A DNA stretch of 45,252 nucleotides from an uncultured Lachnospiraceae bacterium (GTDB lineage: Bacteria; Bacillota; Clostridia; Lachnospirales; Lachnospiraceae), in contig CAMUAR010000002.1 in the NCBI GenBank assembly GCA_947086895.1, forward strand, positions 1-45,252, read 5' to 3'. Of the stretch, positions 16,570-25,738 are shown in pieces. How positions within the stretch are numbered: position 1 is the stretch's first letter; every line of letters starts with the position of its first letter. The notes beneath the pieces are model-generated. The model was not told the origin of the DNA and searched no databases. It saw only the letters and a program-made list of their open reading frames with translations. A program made the position numbers and the translations under genes.

Positions 16570-18246
16570 CTATTTTTTGCAATCTTTTGTATTGTTCGAT
16601 AATACTTCTGCGCGCTTTAGCGCCGCATCGATATTAACACAAAAATTCTCCTTTCCTGCAAGTTTAATAAACCCGCTTTTTTCCATAACAGAATACGGCT
16701 GTTCAAGTACATGGGAAAATATCATTGTAATGCCCTGCTGCTTAAATTCTAAGAAAATGTCCGACAATGTATTCAGTGCGGTTTTATCGATCGCTGGAAT
16801 ACTGCGCATGCGCAGCACAACCACATCGGTTCCTTGACCTACCTGATTTTTCAGCGCAAACAGCTTGTCCGCAGCACCGAAAAACAGCGGTCCGCTCGCC
16901 TCGTAGACAAGAATATTTTTTGATACATCTTTCAGGCAGGCGATGTCAGGATCATCCTTTGTCTCAATATCCTCAATATATTTCCAACATTTAATTTCTG
17001 TAACTTCGGACATACGCTTAATAAACAGCGTGCAGGAAAGCACCATTCCAACCTCGATCGCAAGCACAAGATCAAACGCAAACGTCAAAACACAGGATGA
17101 GATAAGCACAATAATATCACTTTTTGGCGCGCCCCGATAGGCGAGAAACGCTCGGATATTAAACATATTAAAAGCCACAACAATCAAAATTGCAGCAAGG
17201 ACACTAAGCGGTACAAGCTTGAGCAAAGGCATACACACAACAAGAAAAAACAGCAGTGTGACCGCGTGAAAAATTGCGGCAACCGGCGTGCGCCCGCCAT
17301 TTTTTACATTTGCGATCGAGCGTGCAACGCCGCCGGTCGCCGGAATGCATCCAAGAATACCTAAAATCATATTGGCAATCCCCTCGGCGATCAGTTCCAT
17401 GCTCGCTTTATGTTTTTCGCGGATTAAACTGTCCGTCACAACCGCAGAAAGCAGTGCCTGCATTGCGACAAGCACTGCGATTGTAAATGCAGGCTGTACC
17501 AACTCAAAAAAATCATCAATTTTCATAGCTGCAAGCGGCGGCATTTCCAGCGTTCTTGGTATATCGCCAAGCAGTGCGACATCCAATTTTAAGACGCGTG
17601 CGGCAACTGTTCCAAAAACAAGCGCGACAAAAGAATTTGGAATCTTTTTGTTAAATTTCGGCCATATAATAAGCACAGCAATACAAGCGGCGCCGAGCAG
17701 AACGGATGTGATACTAATTTCGTTTCTATGTTCAAAATAGGTTTCCCATTTCGCAAAAAAGTTTGTCGGCATCGACTCGATGGAAAGTCCCAGAAAATCT
17801 TTTACTTCCAGCGTAAAAATTGTAACTGCAATTCCTCCGGTGAATCCAATGGTAATTGGAGCAGGAACAAATTTTATCAGCCGTCCAAGACGAAATGCCC
17901 CGAGACAAACCAGCATAATCCCTGCCATTACCATGGCAAGCATCAATCCTTCTTCCCCATGTTTGATCAGAATTGTCTGTGTAATAATAATAAATGCTCC
18001 GGTCGGTCCGGTAATCTGAACGCGGCTTCCGCCTAACAGCGCGATAATCAAACTTGAGATAATCGCGGAATAAACTCCTTTTTCTGCCGAGACTCCGCAC
18101 CCTAACGCAAATGCAATCGAAAGCGGCAATGCAATAATTGCAACGATAATCCCTGCCATTGCATCCTTCCCAAATTGATTTTTTGTGTAACCTTTTACAG
18201 CGGGGATAATCTCTGGTCTGATTTGCTCTTTCTTTTGCTTCTGCAT
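16570..18246 (-). CDS. SulP family anion transporter with STAS domain
   Basis: A 558-residue SLC26/SulP transporter. Ten or more hydrophobic segments occupy about residues 25-410, including the family-typical GCGVSAEKGVYSAIISSL and GGSRVQITGPTGAF. A C-terminal STAS domain spans about 435-545, with VVVLRMRSIPAIDKTALNTL around the usual regulatory helix. The substrate (sulfate, bicarbonate or dicarboxylate) cannot be told from the sequence. No carbonic anhydrase or sulfate-assimilation gene is adjacent. The start has AGGAGG upstream with a slightly long spacer. Confidence 0.95.
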   Translation of the reverse strand: MQKQKKEQIRPEIIPAVKGYTKNQFGKDAMAGIIVAIIALPLSIAFALGCGVSAEKGVYSAIISSLIIALLGGSRVQITGPTGAFIIITQTILIKHGEEGLMLAMVMAGIMLVCLGAFRLGRLIKFVPAPITIGFTGGIAVTIFTLEVKDFLGLSIESMPTNFFAKWETYFEHRNEISITSVLLGAACIAVLIIWPKFNKKIPNSFVALVFGTVAARVLKLDVALLGDIPRTLEMPPLAAMKIDDFFELVQPAFTIAVLVAMQALLSAVVTDSLIREKHKASMELIAEGIANMILGILGCIPATGGVARSIANVKNGGRTPVAAIFHAVTLLFFLVVCMPLLKLVPLSVLAAILIVVAFNMFNIRAFLAYRGAPKSDIIVLISSCVLTFAFDLVLAIEVGMVLSCTLFIKRMSEVTEIKCWKYIEDIETKDDPDIACLKDVSKNILVYEASGPLFFGAADKLFALKNQVGQGTDVVVLRMRSIPAIDKTALNTLSDIFLEFKQQGITMIFSHVLEQPYSVMEKSGFIKLAGKENFCVNIDAALKRAEVLSNNTKDCKK

Positions 18247-18414
18247 TATGTATTTTTTCCTCCTAATCTGTGGAAAACTGCCGGATCAATCACAGCGTTT
18301 TTATTTTCTTTTGTAATCTTATACTGTCACAACATTTTTTTCAATAGGATTTCAAAAATTTGTCGAATTTCGGCATTTTTATTTTCCTGCTGCTGCTTAA
18401 AAAAGCGGCGGATA

Positions 18415-19659
18415 TCACAGATGAATCCATGCGTCAAGCACGCGCCGAATACAATAAAAAATCGAAGGTTCCGGCACTTTATCAGCCGCCTTAAGTTCCA
18501 TCTGACCAAGCTTTGTATCCCCGACATAAAAGGACACATTTCCGACAATCTGCCCTTTTGCAACCGGCGCCTTTAATGTTTTTATGTATTCCAATTCCGC
18601 TCTGCCGCTCTCCCAATCAGCAAGCAAAAGTTCTGGTATCTCATAAGGTTCGCATTCAACAACAACTTCGGTTTCTGTGCCGCCCTCAACAGAAATTGTC
18701 TGCGGAATCAACTGTTCCAGCGTGTCCTGACCACCTTCTTTATAAAGCGCGCCATCACAAAGAATATCCATGCTCTCCTCAATGCCCCGCTTTTTAAAAT
18801 AGGTTAAACCGTAATCCATCAGCGCTCTTGTATCACTCCATTTATAATTTTTATTCGGCGGCCAGCCGCAGGCAAGTACAACACTGATAAGCTGAACATC
18901 GCCTCGTTGGATCGCTCCGACAAAGCAGTACCCCGCCTTTCCTGTAAAACCAGTTTTTACACCGATCGCCCCTTCCATCATATATAAAAAACGGTTTTTG
19001 TTCGACACCATACAGGAGCGTTTGCTTGTCAGTTCATCAAACTGGTAACTTGTCGTATTTGTAATTTTTATAAATTCCTCGTTCTGAATCGCGTAAGCTG
19101 CAATTTTTGCCAGTTCAATCGCTGTTGTATAATGATTTTTCCCATCCAGCCCGTTCGGCGTTTCAAAACAAGTATCGACCAGCCCAAGTTCCGCTGCTTT
19201 TGCGTTCATCATCGCACAAAAACCTTCAACGCTTCCTCCGACATGCTCTGCCAGCGCCACCGCGGTATCGTTATGGCTTTCTAACATCAGCGAATATAAA
19301 AGATCTCCCAGCCGGTACTGTTCTCCCTCCCGGATGTTCAGCTGCACGTCCGGCTGTGCCGCAGCATTCTTTGACACAGTAACAACATCGTCCATCGACG
19401 CATTTTCCAAAATAACAATCAGCGTCATAATTTTTGTCGTGCTTGCCATGGCAAGCCGCTGTTCGCCCTTTTGTTCAAAAAGAACGCGCCCCTGCGCCGC
19501 GTCATACAGACAAGCGGCACTGGCATAGAGCCTTTTGGGAACAATTTTCTCTTCATTCTCCTCTGCAAAAGCTCTGCAAGGAAACGACAGCACCATAAAA
19601 ATAAGGACGGCACATAAAGATACCGCCAGTTTTCTGCAAAATTTTTTATCACAGACCAT
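18415..19659 (-). CDS. D-alanyl-D-alanine carboxypeptidase (DacF/PBP5 type), first copy
   Basis: A 414-residue exported serine DD-peptidase that trims the terminal D-Ala of peptidoglycan stem peptides. A signal peptide covers residues 1-32 (cleavage likely after CRAFA). The penicillin-binding motifs are complete: SxxK at Ser73-Lys76 (STTK), SxN at Ser128-Asn130 (SHN), and KTG at 235-237. A PBP5-like C-terminal beta domain follows, with VAKGQIVGNVSFYVGD. An AGGA ribosome site precedes the start. A second paralogue lies at 22809-23978. The two differ in signal peptide and C-terminus, so this is not a recent duplication. Confidence 0.94.
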   Translation of the reverse strand: MVCDKKFCRKLAVSLCAVLIFMVLSFPCRAFAEENEEKIVPKRLYASAACLYDAAQGRVLFEQKGEQRLAMASTTKIMTLIVILENASMDDVVTVSKNAAAQPDVQLNIREGEQYRLGDLLYSLMLESHNDTAVALAEHVGGSVEGFCAMMNAKAAELGLVDTCFETPNGLDGKNHYTTAIELAKIAAYAIQNEEFIKITNTTSYQFDELTSKRSCMVSNKNRFLYMMEGAIGVKTGFTGKAGYCFVGAIQRGDVQLISVVLACGWPPNKNYKWSDTRALMDYGLTYFKKRGIEESMDILCDGALYKEGGQDTLEQLIPQTISVEGGTETEVVVECEPYEIPELLLADWESGRAELEYIKTLKAPVAKGQIVGNVSFYVGDTKLGQMELKAADKVPEPSIFYCIRRVLDAWIHL

Positions 19660-19795
19660 CCGCAGTTTCCTACTCTTTAAAGGTTTAATTCAGAATATGA
19701 ACGCGCTGTCCCTCGTATACCAAAATTGAGCAGAGAAGTTTTTTCTGCTCCCGCAAACAGCCTGCTTACAGACAAGCAAAAATAATAATAACATG

Positions 19796-19843
19796 AAATC
19801 TGCCAAGATACCATATTTTCTCAAACGGTACCTTGGCAGATTT
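19796..19843. terminator. Strong hairpin after the VTC/DUF4956 pair
   Basis: Arms at 19796-19812 and 19827-19843 pair over 17 bases with one mismatch (AAATCTGCCAAGATACC against GGTACCTTGGCAGATTT). It lies directly after the DUF4956 stop at 19856 on the minus strand. The following T-tract is interrupted, so termination is likely but not certain. Confidence 0.65.
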
Positions 19844-19855
19844 TATGTTATATAT

Positions 19856-20527
19856 TTAAAGTTCTTCCTTCTCTGCAACCTGGCGGCTGACAAGCACAGT
19901 CAAATTTCCATTGCGGCAGCGCACTGCGTCGATAAACTCTTTCTGCCTGTCCTCTGAAATAAATTCCGCCATGTAGGTAAGCTCGAACATACTTCCCATA
20001 TTGGTTGTTCGCACTCTATCTAATTGAATATTTTTTAAGTATATCGGAAACAGATCATCAAACACTTCTGTATAATCAAGGCTTTCTGGAATCACAATTT
20101 TAATACTGCGTTCATTGGATTTTTTCTCTCCAAATTTTGTGTGTTCCAACACAAACATCAACAGACAAAATACGGCGGTCACAAATAGAGAAAATGTCAA
20201 GTAACCCATTGCATTGGAAAGCCCCACTGCCATCGCAAGAAAAATCGTGCTTGTCTCCTTTGCACTTGCCGGCTGAGAGCGAAAGCGAACCAAGCTAAAC
20301 GCACCCGCAGTTGCAATACCTGCTCCGACACTGCCATTTACCATCATAATAATAACCTGAACGATCACTGGAAGCAGAACCAGTGCTGTCACGTAACTTT
20401 TTGTGTACTTTCCTTTTGACATGTAAACTGCAGCAATCAGAAAGCCAAATAAAATTGAGCAGACTGTAGTAAGCACAGCGGCTCCGATCGGAAAACCTTC
20501 TGCGGAATCAAGAATACTGGTAAACAT
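19856..20527 (-). CDS. DUF4956 membrane protein
   Basis: A 223-residue protein of the DUF4956 family. The N-terminal half contains about four hydrophobic segments (roughly residues 17-34, 43-62, 66-84, 97-125). It includes the family motif AGAFSLVRFRSQPASAKETSTIF. The C-terminal 90 residues are cytosolic and ferredoxin-like by eye. It overlaps the upstream VTC-domain gene by 20 bases, so the two are surely co-translated. Such pairs recur in bacteria; the membrane partner may handle the product or substrate of the VTC enzyme, which is inference. Confidence 0.92.
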   Translation of the reverse strand: MFTSILDSAEGFPIGAAVLTTVCSILFGFLIAAVYMSKGKYTKSYVTALVLLPVIVQVIIMMVNGSVGAGIATAGAFSLVRFRSQPASAKETSTIFLAMAVGLSNAMGYLTFSLFVTAVFCLLMFVLEHTKFGEKKSNERSIKIVIPESLDYTEVFDDLFPIYLKNIQLDRVRTTNMGSMFELTYMAEFISEDRQKEFIDAVRCRNGNLTVLVSRQVAEKEEL

Positions 20528-21224
20528 CTCTTATATTCTCCTTTAGCTCTTTTTTGTAGACGGCGCCGTACTTTGAAAAGGACGCCGGATAAATCGAAAG
20601 ATCAGTAAGGGATTTTGCCAGCCAGAGCGGGTACGCTCCCGAAGCCTTGATCTCCAGCAGATAATATTCTTTTTCATACAAAAGACCAGCTTCATCTCCG
20701 CATCCAAGCGAAAGATTCTCGCGTCTGCTGCGAATATTGGAATCAAACGTGATGCGGAGTTCTTTGTCGTTTTTCCCATACCATGCTGTTCTGTCATAAG
20801 CGAGATACAGCTTTGGCACCGGTTTATAAAATTTTAGAAAATAGTCAATTTCCCGCAGAATCTGGGAATCTTTTGCCGGATACACTCCGCCAAGCAGATA
20901 ATCCTCCGCCTCAGAAAGCGTCATTGAAATCCGGCGTTTATAGACAATTCCAGCATACTTTTTCTTAATCTCCAAATACACCCTGTCCCCCGCCTGCGGA
21001 ACTCCATAACTTCTTAAACGAAGCTTTTCTTTGTACGGCGGCTTTTCATTGGAACGCCTGACAAGCTCGTCCGTCTCTGTATCAAAATAGATATTACATA
21101 TTTTTGACAGTCCGTATTGATCCACTTCCATGTATGGGATAATGATCTTTAAAAATTCGTTGTATTTTTCCGAGTCTAATATGTATTTTTTCTCAACTCT
21201 TTTAAATACGCCGCCCTCCGCCAT
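20508..21224 (-). CDS. VTC-domain polyphosphate polymerase-like protein
   Basis: A 238-residue cytosolic protein with a VTC domain, a tunnel fold of the triphosphate-tunnel group. In yeast the VTC4 catalytic domain makes polyphosphate from ATP. Charged strands typical of the tunnel are visible: FKRVEKKYILD (7-17), KLRLRSYG (67-74), VYLEIKKKYAGIVYKRR (82-98), YDRTAWYG, LRITFDSNIRSRR and LLEIKASGAYP. The start has GGAGGG 6 bases upstream. The next gene, overlapping by 20 bases, is a DUF4956 membrane protein. Polymerase activity is likely but not proven; the bacterial branch is little studied. Confidence 0.9.
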   Translation of the reverse strand: MAEGGVFKRVEKKYILDSEKYNEFLKIIIPYMEVDQYGLSKICNIYFDTETDELVRRSNEKPPYKEKLRLRSYGVPQAGDRVYLEIKKKYAGIVYKRRISMTLSEAEDYLLGGVYPAKDSQILREIDYFLKFYKPVPKLYLAYDRTAWYGKNDKELRITFDSNIRSRRENLSLGCGDEAGLLYEKEYYLLEIKASGAYPLWLAKSLTDLSIYPASFSKYGAVYKKELKENIRDVYQYS

Positions 21225-21329
21225 TTACAGCCCTCCTTTTCTACAGCAAACAATACACATCCAACAAAATAATCTTATCAACAGCCTGTGTATAATTTGT
21301 GTAGCGAAAATGGAAAAGTTGTGAATTCT

Positions 21330-21905
21330 CTACGGAGTAATCTCCAGCGTTGTCTGTGCTTCCTCCTGAGCCGCAATTCGGAAATCCTCCACCCTCTCCG
21401 GCTCAACTTCCGGCAATTCCTCCAATGATGCAACGCCGAAACTGCGCAAAAAGTCTTCCGTTGTTCCAAATAAAATTGGTTTTCCCGGCGCATCCAATCT
21501 GCCGACCTCACAGACTAAGTTATATTCAATAAGTTTATTTACTGCATGGTCACATTTTACCCCGCGGATTGTCTCAATCTCCTGTCTTGTAACCGGCTGT
21601 TTATATGCGATAATCGAGAGTGTTTCCAAAAGCACGTCCGTAAGGACGTGCTTTTTTGGCACATGAGCAATCTTTACAAGATACTCATACATAGATGCTT
21701 TTGTACAGAGCTGAAGCGAATTCTCCAGCTCAATCATATGAATTCCCCTGCCCTCTTTTATATATTCTTCCATCATGCTATGTGCCGTTTCCAGCACATC
21801 CTCTTCACTTACATTAACTGCCGCAGCAAGCCGCGAAATTTCAACGGCTCCTCCCATCGCAAAAAGAATGGCCTCAATCGCCGCCTCAAGTTCCTTTTTC
21901 TCCAT
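21330..21905 (-). CDS. scpB: Segregation and condensation protein B
   Basis: ScpB, the winged-helix kleisin-associated subunit of the SMC-ScpAB condensin, which organises and segregates the chromosome. The 191-residue length is normal. Family sequence includes AAIEAILFAMGGAVEISRLA and, in the second winged helix, LSIIAYKQPVTRQEIETIRGV. Its ATG overlaps the scpA stop by one base (TAATG), so translation is coupled. The C-terminal Glu-rich tail is common in clostridial ScpB. The smc gene is not in the window. Confidence 0.97.
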   Translation of the reverse strand: MEKKELEAAIEAILFAMGGAVEISRLAAAVNVSEEDVLETAHSMMEEYIKEGRGIHMIELENSLQLCTKASMYEYLVKIAHVPKKHVLTDVLLETLSIIAYKQPVTRQEIETIRGVKCDHAVNKLIEYNLVCEVGRLDAPGKPILFGTTEDFLRSFGVASLEELPEVEPERVEDFRIAAQEEAQTTLEITP

Positions 21906-22702
21906 TATGCACTCCCACTTTGCTCAACCGGCGCCACAACCGGTGCCACATCCTGCGCCAAATAGTCAATTTCAATATCGTCAAACAGCTCTTTTTGGCT
22001 GACGGCAACCCGCCCCATCTTCATCAGCTCCAGCACGCCGAGAAATGTTACAATCACTTCCATCTTTCCGGTCTGTTTTAAAAGCAGTCCGCGAAAACTA
22101 AAATGTTTGTGTCTCAGACCGTAAAACTGAATCTGCATAATCTTATCCGAAAGGTTGATTTCTTCCTTCTCAATTCTTCCGAACTTGCTGCGAATCGGAT
22201 CAATTTTATCCGTCTGCCGCTTAATAACAGATAAAAAAATGGCATGCAGCTTTGGAAGTGTCACATCGGAGAGCAAAGTTTTAACATCAACTTCCTCTTT
22301 ATAATCCTCAATTTCCGACGGTATTGTTTTTTCTTTAAATAACATCATTGAGGCATCCAGCTGCCGATCCTTTAATTCCTGAGATATGTATTTGTACATT
22401 TTATATTCCAGCAGCCGTCTTACCAGCTCCTGGCGCGGATCAGACTCTTCTTTTTCCTCTTCCTCATTTTTTACCTTTGGCAAAAGCATCTCTGATTTCA
22501 TTCGCAGCAGCGTCGATGCCATCACAAGAAACTCGCTCATAACATCAAGATTCCTGCTGTTTAACTGCCGAATATAATCCATATACTGCTCGGTTATCTG
22601 AACAATCGGTATATCATAAATATTTATTTTGTTTTTATCAATCAAGTGAAGCAGCAGGTCAAGCGGTCCTTCGAACGCCTCTAGTTTCACAGATATTCCC
22701 AT
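21905..22702 (-). CDS. scpA: Segregation and condensation protein A
   Basis: ScpA is the kleisin that bridges the two SMC heads. The N-terminal motif FEGPLDLLLHLIDKNKINIY is diagnostic, followed by YIRQLNSRNLDVMSEFLVMA and the helix with LLRMKSEMLLP. The C-terminal winged helix, which contacts the SMC head, contains VVTFLGVLELMKMGRV-like sequence (VIVTFLGVLELMK here). The ATG at 22702 with a GAGG site is preferred over an ORF start 21 bases earlier. It is the first gene of the scpAB pair. Confidence 0.97.
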   Translation of the reverse strand: MGISVKLEAFEGPLDLLLHLIDKNKINIYDIPIVQITEQYMDYIRQLNSRNLDVMSEFLVMASTLLRMKSEMLLPKVKNEEEEKEESDPRQELVRRLLEYKMYKYISQELKDRQLDASMMLFKEKTIPSEIEDYKEEVDVKTLLSDVTLPKLHAIFLSVIKRQTDKIDPIRSKFGRIEKEEINLSDKIMQIQFYGLRHKHFSFRGLLLKQTGKMEVIVTFLGVLELMKMGRVAVSQKELFDDIEIDYLAQDVAPVVAPVEQSGSA

Positions 22703-22808
22703 AATTTCCTCGCATTCTGCCAAACAGTATTTTCATCAGAGGAATGTTTGGCTGCACAACAACATTCACAGCCATAACTATACCGATTTGAAAGTTTATT
22801 GTCAAGAT

Positions 22809-23978
22809 TTATCTCCCAAAATACTTCTCCCACACACTTTTCAGCGCATCGGAGTAAGTCGCCTCCTCCACCGCCGCGGTTGTTATAAGATCAACGCTTC
22901 CAAGTTCTCTGCCCGCGCATGTAAAAACTGCGCGTCCCGCTGTAGTACCAATTTCAAACGGGGCAGTCAGCACTTCGTTGTATTCCAGCACTACCTCAAT
23001 CTTTCCAAGCTCCACCCCAGCATCGCATAAATAGGTAAAATCCTTCGCTGGAACAAGTGGTACTTCCTTTACTACTCCATGCTGAACAGGCATGTTTTCA
23101 ATGGAAATCCCAGAAAAATCATTTTGGTATAACTGAAAATTTGCAAAGCCGTAATTCAACAGATCCGCTGCTTCGCGAAACCTTGCCTTTGTATCCGGCG
23201 CCGCCATAATCACTGCAATTAAATCCATGCCGTCCCGCCGCGCAGTTGCCGAAAGACAATATTTCGCAAGCCCTGTAGAGCCAGTTTTCAATCCTGTAAT
23301 ACCCTGGTAAGATTTAATTAACTTATTTGTATTTGTCAGCCCGAACTCGGTTTTTCCTTTGCTTGTCGTATGGACAAATGTATCCATCCACACAGTAGAA
23401 TAATTGCTGATTTCAGGATGTTTTGTAATCAGTTCGCGCGACATCAAAGCAACGTCAAGCGCACACGAGTAATGCCCATCCGTATCAAGCCCATAACAGT
23501 TTACAAAATGGGTATTTTCCATCCCAAGCTCTTTTGCGCGCGCGTTCATCTGCTCGACAAACGCCGCTTCCGTTCCCGCGATAAACTCTGCCATCGCCAC
23601 GCTTGCATCATTTGCGCTTGCAATGCTGATACACTTGATCATTGTATTTACATCCTGCTTCTCATTTGGTTCCAAATAGACTTGAGAGCCTCCCATCGAC
23701 GCCGCATGTTCACTGACGCTCACCTCATCGGTCAGAGAAATCCTTCCATCCTCAATCGCCTCAAAGATCAGCAGCAACGTCATAACTTTTGTAATACTTG
23801 CCGGGCGAAGCTTTTTGGTCGCTTCCTTCTCATACAAAATCTGCCCTGTCGAACCCTCCATCAAGACAACCGCCTCACTTGTAAGAACCGGCTCCTCTGC
23901 CATCATGCTTGTAAAAGGATCGATTTTTATCACTGCAAGCAAAATACAGAAGGCAGCAACTCCTTTTTTCCATTTCAT
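22809..23978 (-). CDS. D-alanyl-D-alanine carboxypeptidase (DacF/PBP5 type), second copy
   Basis: A 389-residue exported DD-carboxypeptidase. A short signal peptide (residues 1-27, ending near SMMAEE) precedes the catalytic domain. Motifs are SxxK at Ser61-Lys64 (SITK), SxN at Ser121-Asn123 (SAN) and KTG at 231-233. A C-terminal PBP5-type beta domain ends with a helix (SDALKSVWEKYFG) that could bind the membrane edge. GAGG lies upstream of the start. It is next to scpAB, a common clostridial neighbourhood (dacF-scpA-scpB). The SITK/SAN pair is nearer to the DacF consensus than the copy at 18415. Confidence 0.95.
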   Translation of the reverse strand: MKWKKGVAAFCILLAVIKIDPFTSMMAEEPVLTSEAVVLMEGSTGQILYEKEATKKLRPASITKVMTLLLIFEAIEDGRISLTDEVSVSEHAASMGGSQVYLEPNEKQDVNTMIKCISIASANDASVAMAEFIAGTEAAFVEQMNARAKELGMENTHFVNCYGLDTDGHYSCALDVALMSRELITKHPEISNYSTVWMDTFVHTTSKGKTEFGLTNTNKLIKSYQGITGLKTGSTGLAKYCLSATARRDGMDLIAVIMAAPDTKARFREAADLLNYGFANFQLYQNDFSGISIENMPVQHGVVKEVPLVPAKDFTYLCDAGVELGKIEVVLEYNEVLTAPFEIGTTAGRAVFTCAGRELGSVDLITTAAVEEATYSDALKSVWEKYFGR

Positions 23979-24046
23979 CGCACATATACCTCTATCGATG
24001 CTTTTTGTATATTGTACGGGCTAAAAGGGTATTTTATGCTGACAAG

Positions 24047-24964
24047 TTACTGTACAAATTCCATAAGTTTCTCTTCCTTTTCTTTATAATCCTGCTCTGC
24101 GACAGCCAGCTTTGCTTTCAGTGCGTCCATCACGGGTTCCATCTTTCTTCGAAACTCCATAATTTTGTACGCTGCACTCTCAATTCGCTTTAATACGGCA
24201 CGATTTGAAAAAATCCCGTCGAAAAATAAATCTGCAAATTTCATAAACCCGCTTATACCAACCTCCAAATCTTCTGGAAGACTTACATCAATCAGTTCTT
24301 CCTTAAAATGCTTTATCTGCACCTGCAAATCTTCCACGCGGCGCTCTGCGGCATGTAGATAGGAATATTTGTCCATCTCTGCTTTCCACCCGCCGCCGTA
24401 GAAGTCAATTCGTCCGCACTGTTCTGCACGGTCTAACTGAGTTACAATATATCCTGCCACCTCATAAGCTGCATTTCCGGCATTTACAGCTTCTCTCAGT
24501 TCTTTTACATAATCCGCAGCAAGTTTTACTTCCTCTTTCAGCCTGTCAAATTCCGTGCTGTCCCCCTCAAAGTTTTGTTCAAAAAACGTTATTTTCTCCT
24601 GCTCTAACTGCTTATAACGCCTTTGATAGCCTTTTATTTTTAAAATTTCATTTTCATAAAAACGGACGTTCGCCTCCGCTTCTTTCTGCTGTTTTCTCAC
24701 CTGTTCCAGCTGTTCTTCGGCTTTTTTCGCTTGCTCCTTTTTTTCTGAAAGCGTCTTTTTTCTTCGAAACAAAGGACAATATAAAATGGATTTCAGTCTT
24801 CTTTCTTCGATCAATCTTATCTGCTCCGACAATTTTTCATGCTCTGCAGCAATGATTCTTGCCTGTCTTGCAATTTCCTCATATCGGATATTCTGCTTTC
24901 CAAGTTCCGTTTTCCACACGTTTTCTTTGCTTAGTTTTTGCTTTAATTCAGACAATTCTGCCAT
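24047..24964 (-). CDS. Coiled-coil protein of unknown function
   Basis: A 305-residue cytosolic protein I cannot place in a family. Nearly all of residues 1-130 and 255-305 are heptad-like, rich in Glu, Lys and Gln, predicting long coiled coils. A central part with YEVAGYIVTQLDRAEQCGRIDF and FYGGGWKAEMDKYSYLHAAE is more globular. There is no signal peptide or membrane segment. The frame is open to 25015, but the ATG at 24964 has GGAGAAGGA upstream and is the best start. It sits between dacF and a metallo-beta-lactamase-fold gene. A structural or division-related role is speculation. Confidence 0.75.
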   Translation of the reverse strand: MAELSELKQKLSKENVWKTELGKQNIRYEEIARQARIIAAEHEKLSEQIRLIEERRLKSILYCPLFRRKKTLSEKKEQAKKAEEQLEQVRKQQKEAEANVRFYENEILKIKGYQRRYKQLEQEKITFFEQNFEGDSTEFDRLKEEVKLAADYVKELREAVNAGNAAYEVAGYIVTQLDRAEQCGRIDFYGGGWKAEMDKYSYLHAAERRVEDLQVQIKHFKEELIDVSLPEDLEVGISGFMKFADLFFDGIFSNRAVLKRIESAAYKIMEFRRKMEPVMDALKAKLAVAEQDYKEKEEKLMEFVQ

Positions 24965-25069
24965 TGTATCCTTCTCCACCCTAACCTCCATATCGCAGCT
25001 TTGCTTCCACTCCAATCTGAATGAGAATGCCGCTTTTTAGATATTCTTTTATGCGAGACTTAGAACTTT

Positions 25070-25669
25070 TTATTCCAGCCAGATTTCACTGCTGTCTTTG
25101 TTTCTTGTGGCATAAATCTTCTTTAACTCGCAAACAACTTCTTCTTTTGAGCAGAGAAGTCCTTCTTTATGACTCAGTGCAAGATACTTTACTTCCAGTC
25201 CGCAGAGCAAATCGATCTGTGCTTTTAAAAGCTGGGCATTGTAAAATGGTCTCCCGTTTTTCGCCGCACAGTAACAGGCATCTCCACAGAATGCATACTC
25301 TCCATAACATAGAAGAATGCTTCCCTTTGCGTGAACGGACGGAATCGGCATAATGCGCAGTAAGGAAAGACATAGTTCCTGATTTACAACAATACCCGCT
25401 TTTGTATATCGGACGGTTTCTTTTCCCGCATACAGCTCGTCAAATGTTATCCTGCTTAAATTTGCTGTATGGTCTGTATGAAAATGCGACAATACAACAA
25501 TTTTCTTTTTTGTGATATTCTCAATTACCGACCGCGCTTTTTCGCTGCTGCCAACATCATAAACACAAATAAAATCCGGTGTTTCAATCAAGATTACATC
25601 CGCCGACAGCGGCTTTTCACTTGCCGGAAGATATTTGATATTTTCACAAAGCTGTTTCAATTCTTCCAT
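25070..25669 (-). CDS. Metallo-beta-lactamase-fold hydrolase
   Basis: A 199-residue cytosolic protein with the HxHxDH zinc motif in SHFHTDHTAN (His62, His64, Asp66, His67). Further candidate ligands are in IPSVHAKGS and FCGDACY. The length suits a minimal MBL domain. The substrate is unknown; related proteins include glyoxalase II-like thioesterases and RNA-processing enzymes, and no extra beta-CASP domain is present. A GGGGG tract lies 13 bases upstream of the ATG, so the ribosome site is imperfect. A 14-base direct repeat covers the start codon region. Confidence 0.88.
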   Translation of the reverse strand: MEELKQLCENIKYLPASEKPLSADVILIETPDFICVYDVGSSEKARSVIENITKKKIVVLSHFHTDHTANLSRITFDELYAGKETVRYTKAGIVVNQELCLSLLRIMPIPSVHAKGSILLCYGEYAFCGDACYCAAKNGRPFYNAQLLKAQIDLLCGLEVKYLALSHKEGLLCSKEEVVCELKKIYATRNKDSSEIWLE

Positions 25670-25738
25670 AAATAAATTACTACCCCCGTTTATTTTTCAG
25701 CTGTTTTAACTTTACTATAAATAAATTACTGCTCTCTT

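Noticed and set aside
18415..23978. Recent duplication of the DD-carboxypeptidase gene
   Set aside because: The two copies differ in signal peptide, active-site motif variants (STTK/SHN against SITK/SAN) and C-terminus, so they are old paralogues.
23370..24089. 239-codon plus-strand frame opposite the DD-carboxypeptidase
   Set aside because: The opposing minus-strand gene has all three penicillin-binding motifs; this frame shows no family features and is His/Cys/Arg-rich as expected of an antisense frame.
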